From: an uncultured Collinsella sp.
GTDB taxonomy: Bacteria > Actinomycetota > Coriobacteriia > Coriobacteriales > Coriobacteriaceae
Length of the DNA: 64,000 bases
Reading direction: 5' to 3'
Assembly (NCBI GenBank): GCA_902491395.1
Contig: CABUHO010000011.1
Coordinates: 6,948 to 70,947, forward strand
Part shown: positions 17,835 through 31,300 of the stretch, in pieces
How positions within the stretch are numbered: the first letter of the stretch is position 1
Layout: each line of letters opens with the position of its first letter
Made by a program: the position numbers and the translations under genes
The notes under the pieces: model-generated
Seen by the model: the letters and a program-made list of their open reading frames with translations, nothing else
Database searches by the model: none
Told to the model about the DNA's origin: nothing

Positions 17835-19193
17835 CTAGCTCCTCGAATGTGCGACAAACTTGCTGTGGAGCAGACCGATCACAAACGCCACCACGGCGAC
17901 CGGCGCCCACGCAGCGCCGATATCTGCCAGCGGCAACGCATCGAACGGCAGCCACGCGCCAGCAAAGAACGCATCGCGGACCGAAGTGATCACGCTCTGC
18001 ACCGCGACCACGCCGCCGACCCAAACCCAAACCTGCGGATGCGCGTCGCAAAAACCGTGCATCAGGCCCATAAGTACCAGCACAATGGCAACGGGATACA
18101 GGGCATTGAGCATAGGCACCGAGAACATAAGGATCACGTCGAGGCCCACGTTGGAGAGCACGCACGAAAACGCCGCGAACACAAAGGCGAGAATCGCGAA
18201 GGGACGGCGCATGGCCTCCTCGGAAGCCTCCGCTCCCCCTTCGACCACATACGTCTCGCAGAAGTAACGCGAGCAGCAGCTGATAAGGCCAATACACACA
18301 TTCATGCAGGCGAGGAAGAAAATCGCAAAGACCACGACCGTGCCGGCTAGGCCAAAGTGCATAGAGGCCGAACGCGCAAGGATCGCGGCGCCGTTGGTGG
18401 CGTCGGGCATAACCGTGCCGAGCTGCATACCGGCAAGCGCCAGGCCGCAGTAGATGATGGCCATGAGCACGCCGGCGATCACACCCGAACGCGAGATCTC
18501 GAAGGCCACGCGCTTATCGTCGGTAACGCCGAGCTCATGGATGGTCTCGGCGATGATGATGCCAAAGGCGAGCGACGCAAGCAGGTCCATGGTCTGATAG
18601 CCGGTCAAAAAGCCCTGCACGGCGGCGCTGGCATCGTAGGGAGCCTGTGGCGCGGCAGCGGGACCCAACGGCGAGACCACGGCGGCACCCACGACCAGCA
18701 CGATGAGCGCGATAAGCGCGGGGCCCGTAATACGACCGAGCACGCGTGTGATAACGCCCGGGCGCAGCGTGAGCGCAAACGCGACGACAAAGAAACCGAC
18801 GGCAAACACCAGGCGAGCCGTACCAAGCGAGACGCCCTCGGGCAGCAGCGGCACCAGCATCTCGAAGGCCGTGGAGCTCGTACGCGGAATGGCCAGGCAC
18901 GGACCGATCGCTAAATAGACCGCCGCGACAAAGAACTCACCGAACTTGGGGTGCACGCGGCCGGCAAGCTCGCGCGCCGTTCCGGCAAGCGCCACGGCGA
19001 TAAAGCCCATGACGGGCAGGCCGATGGCGGCGATGAGAAAGCCGAGCATGGCGACCGGCGTGGCAGAACCTGCCTGCAGCGCCAGCAGTGGCGGAATAAT
19101 GAGGTTGCCGGCGCCAAAGAGCATCGAGAATAGGGCGATGCCGACGGTGACGACATGGTCGGAGCGCAGACCGCGCGGGGTGGATGAAGCCAT
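17835..19193 (-). CDS. brnQ: Branched-chain amino acid transporter (BrnQ/LIVCS family)
   Basis: 452 residues with about 12 membrane segments. The start region VVTVGIALFSMLFGAGNLIIPP is the family hallmark of Na+- or H+-coupled leucine/isoleucine/valine importers. The ATG at 19193 is preceded by AAAGGTGG; the longer open frame has no ribosome site. It is a single gene between the tRNAs and the giant surface protein. A TATACT box (19250-19255 region) and a hairpin with a T run at 19217-19247 lie in its leader. Confidence 0.88.
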   Translation of the reverse strand: MASSTPRGLRSDHVVTVGIALFSMLFGAGNLIIPPLLALQAGSATPVAMLGFLIAAIGLPVMGFIAVALAGTARELAGRVHPKFGEFFVAAVYLAIGPCLAIPRTSSTAFEMLVPLLPEGVSLGTARLVFAVGFFVVAFALTLRPGVITRVLGRITGPALIALIVLVVGAAVVSPLGPAAAPQAPYDASAAVQGFLTGYQTMDLLASLAFGIIIAETIHELGVTDDKRVAFEISRSGVIAGVLMAIIYCGLALAGMQLGTVMPDATNGAAILARSASMHFGLAGTVVVFAIFFLACMNVCIGLISCCSRYFCETYVVEGGAEASEEAMRRPFAILAFVFAAFSCVLSNVGLDVILMFSVPMLNALYPVAIVLVLMGLMHGFCDAHPQVWVWVGGVVAVQSVITSVRDAFFAGAWLPFDALPLADIGAAWAPVAVVAFVIGLLHSKFVAHSRS

Positions 19194-19216
19194 GGGTCCA
19201 CCTTTCGGGTTGAAAC

Positions 19217-19247
19217 AAAAACGGGACGGGCAAAAACACCCGTCCCG
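19217..19247 (-). terminator. Terminator after the giant surface protein gene, in the brnQ leader
   Basis: Nine-bp stem CGGGACGGG (19222-19230) / CCCGTCCCG (19239-19247), followed in the minus direction by TTTTTGTTT. It lies between the surface-protein stop and the brnQ start. Because a TATACT box sits immediately upstream of it, it might also act as a 5' attenuator for brnQ. Confidence 0.75.
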
Positions 19248-19312
19248 CAAGTATAAACGCTTTAGCAGACTACATCCTGCCAGGGCGTCAAATTGGCTGC
19301 CAAGCGAGTGCA

Positions 19313-22300
19313 CTACGCGCCCGGATGGCGGCGACGCAGCAGCTCGAGTCCCAGTGCGATAAGCGCAACGGCGCCCGCGGCAACAGCAACAGCGAGCGGC
19401 GCCTTGTCACCCGTGTCGGCGAGCTGCTGAGCGCTCGACTTGGACGAATCCTTCTGTCCGGAGTTTTCCGCGCCATTCGCCTTTGTCTTATCGACCGCGG
19501 AGTTATCCGAGCTGCCGGGTTTTCCCGGGTCCTTAGAATCCGACTGGTCGGAATCGGGCGTTCCGGGCTTATCCGGCTCGGGCTTGCCGGGCTCTGGCTT
19601 GTCCGGTTGGTCGGGCTCCGGCTTATCCGGGTTATCCGGGTCCGGCTTATCCGGCTGGTCAGGTTCCGGTTTATCGGGATCGGGCTTGTCCGGCTGGTCC
19701 GGATCGGGTCCATCGGGTTTATCCGGGTCGGGATTGACGGGTCCCTGCTTCTTCTTCACCGTCAGCGTACCGGGCTCAACCTCGACATCGAAGTTCGGAT
19801 CGGTGACCGTCGCGCCGATCTTGTACTCGCCCGCCGGTGAGCTTTCATCGGCATCGCAGGAGTACTCGACCTTCACGCCCGAGGTATCGACCGCACTCTC
19901 CAGACTCGAGGTGAACGCGGGGTTCGCCTCTCCCTCGTAGCGCTCGGCGTCATCGACCTTCACCTTGAGCTTCGCCGGCGTAATCTTGAACTTGCGCGAG
20001 GCGGCGCCGATATACCCGTCGCTTCGCAGCGTGGCTACGGCGCGGTACGTGCCGGCATCGGTCGGGGCCTCACTCGACGAATAGTGCGTGCCGCCCGTCC
20101 CGTAGTACCTGACCCTCAGGTCGCCCTCGCAGGTCTTGGGGACACCCGTGACCTCGGGCGCTTGGGCATCACCGCTGTAGACGAAGCTGCCGCCCTCAAA
20201 TGCAAGCTCGACTCGCTTCGCCTGGACGACCAGCACAAAGTGCGCGGTCACCGTCTCTCCCTGAGCGTCCTTGCACGTGACGTCAAAGCTAAACACTCCG
20301 GCCTTGGACGGCGTACCCGAGAGCATCAGGCCGCCCGCCGCGCGGGTGAGCTTAAACCCGTCGGGAAGATCTGCCTCGTCCCACGTGTACTCGTACGGAG
20401 ACTCGCCGCCCGCGGCTCCGGCGATCGTCACACGGTACGCACTATGTGCACGCGCCGCCGGCAGCAGGCCGCCGTTGAACACAAGGGCATCCCGGGGCAC
20501 AACGGACACGACAGCGCGGTCGCTATCCACCTGCGTCTCAGTGCCAAGGTAGCGCTGAGTGATGCGGCAGAAATACTCGCCGGCGCAATCGTCATCGAAG
20601 TTCTCGATGAGGAGCGTCTCCCCCGTCTCGCCCTCGAGCGCCACGGCCTCGCCGTCCACCATGCGGAACCACTGATAGGACAGTTCGACATCGGCGGCCG
20701 AACCCGTGGACGAGGACGCGTGGCCAAGAACAGCCTTGCCCGCCTCGGCCGCGACCGAGAGCACGGCAGCATCGCCCTCGTGGGCACTCGCGTCCTGCGG
20801 CTGGGCGATCACCTTCGGAGCGTCCGCCTTTGCGAACTCGAACGTGACCTCCTGCGACGCGGCAACGCCGCTCAGCGTGACCTCGTACGCTCCGCCCTTA
20901 TAGTCAGAGATGTCGAGGTCGACGCTTGTATCCGAGCCGGCCCCCGCGACCGTCACGCGCTCGAGGTAGCAGCCCTCGTCGGGCGTCGCCGCGATGGCCA
21001 CACTCTCGCCCGCAGCAACGGTGATCGAGCCGTTGTCGACCGAGCCGTTGACCGCCTTGACCGTCACCTCGTAATTGACGGGCACGTCCGGGTTATCGGG
21101 CTCGGGCTTATCCGGATCAGGATTGTCAGGATTCGGCTGATCCGGGTCGGGCTTGGGGTCTGGGTCAGGTTTACCGGGATCCGGATTATCCGGGTTGGGG
21201 TCCGGCTCAGGATTGTCGGGGTCCGGATTATCCGGGTCGGGGTTGTCGGGGTTGGGATCCGGATCAGGCCGATCAGGGTCCGGGTTGTCCGGATCAGGGT
21301 TATCCGGATTGTCCGGATCCGGAACGACCGGGTCGGGATCAACGGGTTCCTGCTTCTTCACCGTCAAAGTTCCGGGCACGACCACGACATCGAAGTTCGG
21401 ATCGGCGACATTCGCGCCGATCTGGTACTCGCCCGCCGGCGAATTCTCGTCCGCGTCGCAGGAGTACTCGACCTTCACGCCCGAGGTATCTACCGCACTC
21501 TCCAGGGTCGAGGTAAACGCAGGGTTCGCCTCCCCCTCGAAGCGCTCGGCGTCATCGACCTTTACCTTGAGCTTCGCCGGAGCAATCTCGAACTCGCAGG
21601 CGGCGGCACCGGCATAGCCATGGGCTCGCAGCGTTGCCACGGCGCGGTACGTGCCGGCATCAGTCGGAGCCTCCGTCGACGAATACTGCGTGTTCCCGGT
21701 CCCGTAGTACCTGACCTTAAGGTCGCCCTTGCAGACCTTGGGAGCACCGGAAACTTCGGGCGCCTGCGGCGCGCCACTGTAGGTAAAGTCGCTATCCGCA
21801 AACGTAAGCTTTACACGCTTCGCCTGGACAACGAGCGCAAAGTGGGCAGTCGCGGTCTCGCCGCGGGCATCCGTGCACGTGATATCGAAAGCGGAAACGC
21901 CCGTCTTGGACGGAACACCAGAGAGCGTCAGGCTGCCCGAAGTACGGGAGAGCTTGAGCCCGTCGGGGAGCTTCGTCTCATCCCATGTGTACTCGTACGG
22001 AGCCTTGCCGCCCGCGGCCCCGGCAATCGTGGCACGATATGTATCATGCGCACTCGCCGCCGGCAGCACGTCTCCGTTGAACACGAGGGTATCCCAAGGC
22101 ACGAAGGAAACGACGGCATGGTCACTATCCGTCTGCACCTCGGTGCCAAGGTAACGCTGCGTGATGCGGCAGAAGTACTCGCCTGCTTGCTCGTCATCGA
22201 GGTTCGAGAGCGACAGCGTCTCCCCTGTCTCGCCCTCGAGCGCTACGGCCTTACCATTCACCATGCGGAACCACTGGTACGAAAGCTCAATCTCTGCGGC

Positions 22301-25300
22301 AGAGCCCGTGGACGAGGCGGCATGGTTGGCGACATTCTCCCCCGCCTCGGCAGCGACCGAGAGCACGGCAGAATCGCCCTCATGGGCGCTCACGTCCTGC
22401 GGCTGCGCGACCACACGCGGCACGTCCGCCTTCGCGAACTCAAACGTAACCTTCTGCGACGCGGTGATATCGCTCAGCGTGACCTCGTACGCCCCGCCCT
22501 TGTAATCAGAAATGTCGAGGTCGACGGCCTCGTCCGAGCCGGCCTCCGAAACCGTCACCCGCTCGAGATAGCAACCCTCGTCAGGCGTCGCCGAAAGGGT
22601 CACATCCCCGCCCTCAACAACCGTAACCGAAGCATTGTCGACCGAACCGTTGACCGCCTTCGCCGTCACCTTGTAGCGCTCGGGTTTCTTCTTGACCGTC
22701 AGTGTGCCGGGGGCAACCGCGACATCGAAGTTCGGATCGGCGACTGTCGCGTCGATCTGGTACTCACCCGCCGGCGATTTCTTATTCGCCGAGCAAAAGT
22801 ATGTAACCTTTACGTCCGAGGTATCGCAACGACTCACCAGGCTGGAGGTAAACTCGGGATTCGCCTGGCCCTCAAAGCGCTCGGCATCGTCGACCTTCAC
22901 CAGCAGCTGAGCCGGCGCAACAGTAACCGCAAGCTCAACGTCCTCGGCGGCAAAATAGTTTCGAGACGCCTTGGCATGGGCGACAACACGCGCCGTACCG
23001 GCAGCCTTCACCGTCGCACAACGTCCCTTAATCGAAATCGGGCTTGCGCTGTCGTCCGCGGAGTCAACGAGCTCAAAGCTCACGGGAGTCTGGGCAGTGT
23101 TATCGAACACAATGGGGTCGCCACCGTACACGCCCGAATAGGTCGTCGTGCCCGTAATGGTCTGGCTGGCCTTTGCAATCGAAAACTCAGCGGACTTCTT
23201 GCCCTGATAGTTGGGGTCGTTCACCTTAACCGTAACGCGGTAGCTACCACTGTCGCACGGCTCCAGCGCCGTGGGGCCATAGGAGGTTCCATCGACGCCG
23301 CGATACGTGACGGAATAGGCGGACGCATCAAGGTCGGCAACTGCAACCGCCGCACCGTGTCGTGCGCCATCGTATGTCACGTCGGACGTCTCGATCGAAA
23401 TATCGGCAGGAGCCTTCTCGATGACAAAGTCACCGTTTGCGTTACCCACATATCCATTGGCGTCGAGCGTCGCCACCGCACGATATGTGCCGGCATCCAC
23501 CGGCGCCCTATCAGACGAGTAATGTGTATCGCCCGTGCCCACGTACGTTACCTTGACATCGCCCTCGCAGCCCTCAGGCACGCTCGAAAGCTCCGGAGCC
23601 TGCGCCGTCGCATTGTAAGTAAAGCTCTGGCCCTCAAATGCGAGCGGGGCTTCCCTCGCCTTCACGACCAGCGCGAAGTGTGCAACACGCTTGTTGCCCA
23701 GGTCATCGGTGCACCTAATCTTGAAGCGGCACACACCCGTAGCCGAAGGCACGCCCGAGAGCGCCAAGGCACCCGTTCCGTCATCGGCCTGCGTCAGCTG
23801 CATGCCCTCGGGAACCTCAACCTCATCCAAGTTGTACGCATACGGCGCCTTGCCGCCCGTAGCGCCGGCAATCACGACACGGTACTCATCGTGCGCGGTC
23901 GCCGCCGGCAACACGCGCCCGTTAAACACGAGCGCCTCGCGAGGCACGATGGACACCGTCGCATGCTCGGTATCCGTCTTTGTCACCGTGCCCAGGTAGC
24001 TCTGCGTAATGCGGCAGAAATACTCGCCCTCGCTGTCGCTGTCGAGCTGGGCAATCGAGAGGGTCTCCCCGGTCTCGCCCTTCAGCGGCACCGCCTTGCC
24101 GCCATCGGCAGGCACGCGATACCACTGGTAGCTCAACTTAACGTCGGCGGCAGAACCCGAAGATACGGCGGCATGAACGCGAACATTACGCCCCGCCTCG
24201 GCAGCAACAGAAAGCTCAACCGGATCGCCCTCGTAAGCACTCGCATCCTGCGGCTGAGCGAGCACCTCCGGAGCCGCAGCCTTCGCGAATTCGAACGTGA
24301 CCTGCTGTGGAGCGCTCACGCCGCTCAGTGTGACCTCGTACGCCCCGCCCTGGTAGTCGGAAATATCGAGGTCATAGGCATTACCGGCCGAACCGTCCTC
24401 GCCAGCCTCTTCAGCAACGGTCGCGCGCGTCAGGTAGCAGCCCTCATCGGGCGTCGCCGAAAGCGTCACCTTGCCATCCGTAGCGACCGAAGCGGTCTCT
24501 GGATCAACCGATCCTTTTACCGCTCGGGCCGTCACCGTGTACTTGGGCGCCTCCGCAAAGCGTGCCGCGACGGTCATGTTGTCCTCGGGGACAAACGTCC
24601 AAACTGCATCCGTGCTCAGTGGCTCATCGCCCAACGACCCGTCGTCATTGCGCGCATACCACCCATCGAACACATACCCCGCATCGGGAACGGCAGTCAG
24701 CGTCGTCGACTCACCGTTCTCGACCTCATTGGTCACGGCATAACCCAGCGATTCGTCCTCGGAGGAACCCTCGACGTGTCCGCCCTGACGCGAATCCACC
24801 GCCGTGACCGTCATCGACGCCCGCTCATAAACGGCTGTAAAGGTACGGTTGCCAAACACCACGCGGTTGATTACCGGCGTAAAGCCCACAGGCAGGCCGT
24901 TCTCGTCAACCCAGTATTTAAACTTCCAGCCCTTGTGCGGCACGGTAAACATAATCGCCGCGGAGTGGTAGGAGCCGCCGGTACCAAGCGCAACCATGCT
25001 AAAGCCCGCGCCCTTGGGATACGTAGCGACCTGAACGTCGCAGCCCGTCTCATAGAACACAGCCGTGAGCTGCCTATTCTCCTTTGCGGTGCCGATATAG
25101 AACGCGCTGTAGCTCACCGTGACGCCCGCATCGTCGACCCAGTGCGAGAAGTGGTACTTCTTCCACGGAATCGCGATCGCCATAAACATGTCGCCCCTGT
25201 CGTACGACCTGCTACCGGCAGGAATGCCGTCGACCAGAAGGGCCGTGCCGCGGAAGATGGACGAGCCCGTAACCGTGATGGTCACCTGTCCATCGGATTC

Positions 25301-28300
25301 GAACTGCGCGTAGTACGTCATATCCTGCGTAGCGGTCACGTCCAATACCGCAGCGGTCTCGACAATCGAGGTGCCCCCCTTGTCGGTGCTCCAGCCCACA
25401 AAGCGATAGCCCATGCCGGCCACAGCGGTCAGCTCCACCTGATCGCCTACGGCAAAGCTACCGCTGCCCGTAACACGGCAGCCCCTGCTCGAAGCCTTGT
25501 CCTTCACCACGACCTCGCCCGTAACGGCCACCTCGTACGGATCGGCAAACACGGCCTGGAGCTCCAGCGTATCGTCCTCGAGCCCCTCGACCATATCCTT
25601 GTCGAGCTTAACCCAGCAATGGGCGTCACAACTCAGCAGCGACTTGTTGCCCTCGGCATCCAGGACATACCAACCGACAAAACGCTTGGTTCCCATGGGC
25701 GTAGCGTTGAGTTCGACCGTATCACCGAACTGATAGGAGCCCTCGCCGCTCAGCGTGCCCACGCCATCGTCACTCGAGCTCAAAACGACCTGATAGGACT
25801 TTGGCTTAAAGGTCGCCGTATAGGTGGCATCACCCGTGACCTTAACGGTATAGTCGGCGTTCTCGCTGATCGTCTCGCCCTTGTCGTCCGTCCAACCCGC
25901 AAACGAATACCCGGTGTTGGCGATCGCACGAAGCGTTGCACGGTCGCCGGCCTCATAGCCGCCAAAGCCGCTCACGGCTCCACCCTCGGCAGGCGAGGCA
26001 ACCGTGCTCACGACATACGAACCCGACGCAAAGACGGCGTAGAGCGACGTGTCCTCGCGCACGGTAAATCGATAGGTTTTCTTGGAGCTCACACACGTTC
26101 CGTTACGGAACCAGCCCACAAAAGCCGTATTCTCGGCGGCGACTGCACGCACGGTGACAACTTGCCCGGCGGCATATGTCCCCGCGCCCTTGACCGTACC
26201 CATGCTCTCTTCGCACGAGACGTCAACCGTATATTGCTTTGCCGAGAACACAGCCTGGAGCGTCGCGTCAGACGTCGGCACCACGTGATAGGTGCTATCA
26301 CGGCTTACCACGGCGCCCGAGGCATCGGCCCAATACTCAAACGCATAGCCCGAAAGCGCATGCGCGGTCAGCGTGGCGGCATGCCCTGCCTCGACGGTAC
26401 CCGTGCCCTCGACCCAGCCGGCGGCACTCGATTCGACCAGCGAACCGGTGCCGGAATCGACTACCGTCGTGGCGTCGACTTCATAGCTTTTTGCCATAAA
26501 GCGAGCGACGTGCACATGGCTGCGCTCCTGGTGGCAGGTGAACTCCGCATCGGCAGACTCAAACGTGCCGTCGGCCGTATACCAACCAGTAAAGACGTAA
26601 CCGGGATTGGGCGTCGCCTTCAGGGCAACCTCCGCGCCGCGGTCGGCAAGGATTCGGCTCGCCTTGACGGTGCCACCCTCTGCAGGATCGGCGAGGGGCA
26701 CGCAGACGGTATCGATGGGCACAAAGGCCGCGGTAATAACACAGCGCCCGGTTTTACCGCGAGCTTTGGCAACCAACGAGGTCTCGTGCTTAAGGCTCTT
26801 CAGGCGCCCGTTGACATACCAGCCCCGGAACAAAAAGCCTGGATGGGCCTTGGCCGTCAGATGAAGGGTCTCCCCCAGCTTGAATTTGTCGGTCGTGGGC
26901 TTCACCACAGTCCCGTTGCACGTCACGGTACCGCCAAGCCACGAATCGGCCGTGACCATGACCTCGGGCTTTGAGTCGGTAAAGATCGCGGTATAGGTAT
27001 CGCTCTTGGTAACCTTAACGACCAGCTCGGCGGTGTCGTACTCCTTACCGGAGTCATCCTTCCAATGGTCAAAGCGGTAGCCGTCGTTGGCCTTCGCCTT
27101 GAGCATCACCGTGTCGCCGTAGCCGCAGGTGACCGAAGATGCCCCGGGGTGTCCCTCGATCTCGACCGTGCCGCGCTCAACGAAGGTCTTCTTTGCCTTC
27201 GCCGTCACGGTGTAGGTATTTTCCTCGAACACCGCACGCACCGTGCATTCCGCGTCCTCGGGATAGAACTCGAGGTAGCTGGGATCGGTACCCAGCAGCA
27301 GGTCCGTCTTGGCGTCGTACCAGCCCTTAAAGGTAAATTGTTTGCTCGCCTCGGCCGTGAGCTCAATGCTCAGCGTGGCAGGCTCGCCCTTAATGCAGTA
27401 GCCCTCGCCATGCACCAAATACTTACCCGCCATGGCCGCGGCAGGCTCAACGACCACGTCCACCTTGCAGGCACGCGTAAACTTCGCTTGAATCACGCAG
27501 TCGGTAATGGGCTCAAAGGTATAGGAGCGCTCGCTCGACACCAGCGTCGACGTAGTATCCGAGCCACCGTTGCTCAGATACCAGCCGTCAAAGATATAGC
27601 CCTCGGATGGCGTGGCCTCGGCGGTCACGCGCTCGCCCTCGGGAACCTCGAGGACCATGCCGGCGGTCTCGCCGCGTTTGAGCGTAACGGTGCCGCCCTC
27701 GAGCGGGTCGGCCTCGGCACGCACGGTATGCGTATCCCTGCCGTCCATTACTGCCTCGATTCGCGCGTTGCCGTTCACGCGGTATTCGCAAACCTCCTGC
27801 TTGTTGGCAATCGTGACGCCCTGAGCATCGGTTTCGCGCCATTCCACAAACCGATAGGTCTTCTCCGGATTGTCGGGGCGCACCTTGGGCCGCACCGTAA
27901 ACGTGAGGATGTCCCCATCCTTCGCACGGACCATGCCGTCCACGACCGGCACGCCATCGCACAGCACCTCGGCGCTGTCGTATGGATCGGTATTAACCAG
28001 AATGGTCTTATCCGCCTTGCGGAAGCGCGCGACCAGATGCCGATCGACTTCGGCCTGAAAGATATACGTACGCTCGGGCGAAACCTCGATGCCGTCCTCA
28101 AACCATCCCACAAAGGCATAGTCGGGACCCTCGCTCGCGGTGACCATGGCCTGGTCGCCACGCGCAATGCTCTGCGTCACAGGGCTTGCTGTGCAGCCCG
28201 TCGAAAAATCGGCTTGGACGCCATCAGCTTCGGCAACCGCCGTGATCTCAACTTTTTTCTCAAAGACGGCCGTCATCTTTACGACCTCGGGCGTCAGGTC

Positions 28301-31300
28301 CGTGATGGTCATCGTCTTGAGGGGAGATGTTGAAACCTCGACGCCGTTCTCTTTCCAGCACACAAAGCGATAGCCGAGATTGGCGACTGCCTCGAGCGTA
28401 GCGACCGTTCCCTCATAGTGGATACCGCCGCCGGTAACGACGCCGCCCACCTCGGGCTGCGCGGTGGCAATAATCTCGATCTTATGGTCGCCATGAGGCT
28501 TAGGCTTCTTGTGGTCGTCGATGATGTCCTTGATCTCCTTGAGCACCTTGGTGCCCACGGCGGCAACATCCTCAATGTTATCGGCCATACCGATCTCGAT
28601 CACCGCGTCGGCCGCGATGGGGTCAACGATCTCGCCCAAGCCATACATGGTGGCGAGAACTGCCGCAGCCGTGATCGCGGCGATGAGCGCGGCCTTCAGA
28701 GCAGCAAGCGACTCGGCCGGGTCCGTCGCCTCACGGAAGTGTGCGGTGTACTGCACATCCCCTTCGAGCACAAACGTATAGGAAGGGCCATCGTCGCCGG
28801 TAAAGACGACATTGCCGAGGGCGTCGGTCGCATAGTCAAACACATAGCCGGGCGTCGGGACCGCCACGACCGTTACGCGCGACCCGATGCCATACAGACC
28901 GGTGGAAAGGAACTGTCCGAGCGGCTGACCGTTCTCATCGACTCCGTCCACGCTCAGAACCACGCTGGCCTGTGGAGCACAGTAGCGCGGCGTGACCTCG
29001 ATTTTTGGACCATATGCGTCGTAGTGCTCCGGCACGTCTTCCTCGTCCACCGTATAGGTAAAGTCGAGCTGGTCGCTCACGGCGTACGCATCATCGCTCT
29101 CGCCCAGGTACCAGCCCAGGAACAGGGCGTTATCCGTGGCGGCGGAAAGCTCAACCGTCTCGCCGGCGTTGCGATAGCAGTTTTGAGCAGTGACGCTCAG
29201 GTGCGCATAATCCTGCGACGAATCGGTCGCTTGCGCATCATTGATGTGGATCGCGTAGTCCTTGAGCTTAAAACGCGCCTCCAGGGACAGATCCCTATCC
29301 GGCGTAAACGTGTAGACCGCTTCTTTGGAGATGTACCTTTCGGATTCGGTGTCATACCAGCCCTTAAAGGTCAGATTGTCGTTGAGCATTCCCAGAGCGC
29401 CGGCATCGAGCGTGACCTCGTCGCCCGCACTAATCGTCATCGCGCCGGAAACATCGGGCAGCTCAACGCCGTCCATCAACTTGCATCCGCGCCGATTGTT
29501 CGCCTGGACATAGGAGATGGTAAGCGGTGACGACGCGGGCTTCTTGAGGTGCAACGTGCCCTTGGTCTGGGTTTCGAAATGCGAATAGCCGTCGTCATAC
29601 ACGAGCTTGATGGGCTGTCCGTCCATAGACTCATCGAAGACGTCGCCGTCGCGGGGAGTCGCCGTAAGGTACTCGCCAAGTTCTTCCTTAATAAGAGCCT
29701 CGTAGTTCCAAATCGATACCGTATGCGGGTAATCGAGCTCGACGCTCATGCCCTCGAGCGAAATGGTGTCCCCCGGCGCATAGGTCATATTGTCGGGATC
29801 GCACGAGATCTCAACGTTCTTGAGTACCTTACCCACGGGGACGGGCAGGCAGCCATTGCACCTCATCCAAACAGATTTGGGATCTCCCTTGCTGTACTTC
29901 GAAATCATCTTGGCGGGGACCATGACCGTCATGTTGTATTTGGGGAACGTGTCGGTATCAATAAGCACCGCATGGTCGCAGGCAAGGAATACGGTCTCGA
30001 GATTGGTCTCGTAAAACGCCTCTTTCGGCAACTCGTCGATCTTGGAGTTATAGGGGAGCGCCAGCCCGCCGCTCAAGTCAGTGCCGGCGAAGCAGGTGTG
30101 GCCAAGCGTTTCGATCGTCGTATTGCTCTCGAGCCCTGTGGTGGCAAGGCTCGAGCAACCTCTGAACGCGCAAGCGCCAAGCGATGTAATGGAAGTGTTC
30201 TTGTCCAGACCGGTATCGGTCAAAGCCTTGCAGTACTCGAAGGCTCTGACGGGAAGCGACGTGAGGCCGACAACTATGTCGAGCCCCGTAGACACCAGTC
30301 CGGTCCTGGCAAAAGCAGCCTCGCTTATCGAACCGATGGTAGTAGTCTCGTTGATATTCAGGCTCGTAAGCGACTTGCAGCCATAGAACGCCTCTTTTCC
30401 GATTTGACCGATGGTCATACCGGAGAAGCTGATATCGGTAAGATTCGGACAGTTATAGAAGGCGTGCATTCCAATTACAGAAATGGAAGTGTTCTCAAAG
30501 CGCACCGAACGCAGATTGGTAGAGTCGGCACAGAGCTGTACGTCGACTTCATCCATCCCGTAATCGACAATCAAATATGTCACCATTCGACCGTCGACAG
30601 AATTCCAGCGCGGGCTGCTCTCATCAATCTCTACCGTAAGATTTCCGTTTGCGTCGCACGGATACAGATAGAGGTTCGGCATGAGCTTGGCGTACTCGTA
30701 GGCCGCCTGCTGCAGGTTACCCGTGGTATACGCGACAAAGTGCGAATAGCCATCGTCATACACCAGCTGTATGGGTTCTCCGTCCATCCACTCATCGAAG
30801 ACGTCACCGTCGCAGGGGGTCGCCGTAAGGTACTCGCCGAGCTCTTTCTTTAAGAGAGCCTCGTAGTCACCAGTCGTCGTCGAATGCGGATACTGAAACG
30901 TGACGCTCATGCCCTCGAGCGAGATCTTTTCCCCCGGCTGATAGGCCATCTTGTCGGGATCACGCGAGATCTTAATCCCCTGGAGCACCTTGCCCACGGG
31001 AACGGGCAGGCAGCCGTTGCAGCTTTCCCAGACCTGCTTGGGCTCTCCCTTGCTGTACTTTGAAATCATCTTTGCGGGGACCATAACCGTCATGTTGCGT
31101 TTGGGGAACGTATCGGTATTAATGAGCACCGCATGGTTGCACCCAAGGAATACGGTTTCGAGATTGGTGTCGTAAAACGCGCGACTCGGCAGTTCCTCGA
31201 TCTTGGAGCCGTGGGGCAATACGAGCCCGCCGCTCATATCCGTGTCGGAGAAGCAGCCCTCGCCGAGCGTCTTGACCTTCTTGTTGTCCTCGAGCCCCGT

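Noticed and set aside
21066..21350. CRISPR array or satellite DNA in the tandem repeats
   Set aside because: The repeats are 6-18 bases, in frame and encode Asp-Pro spacers of the surface protein; there are no unique spacers and no cas genes.
20084..26974. A 2,296-codon open frame on the plus strand opposite the giant surface protein gene
   Set aside because: It is Arg/Leu/His-rich with no domain, no ribosome site and mirrors the codon pattern of the minus-strand repeats; a shadow of the real gene.
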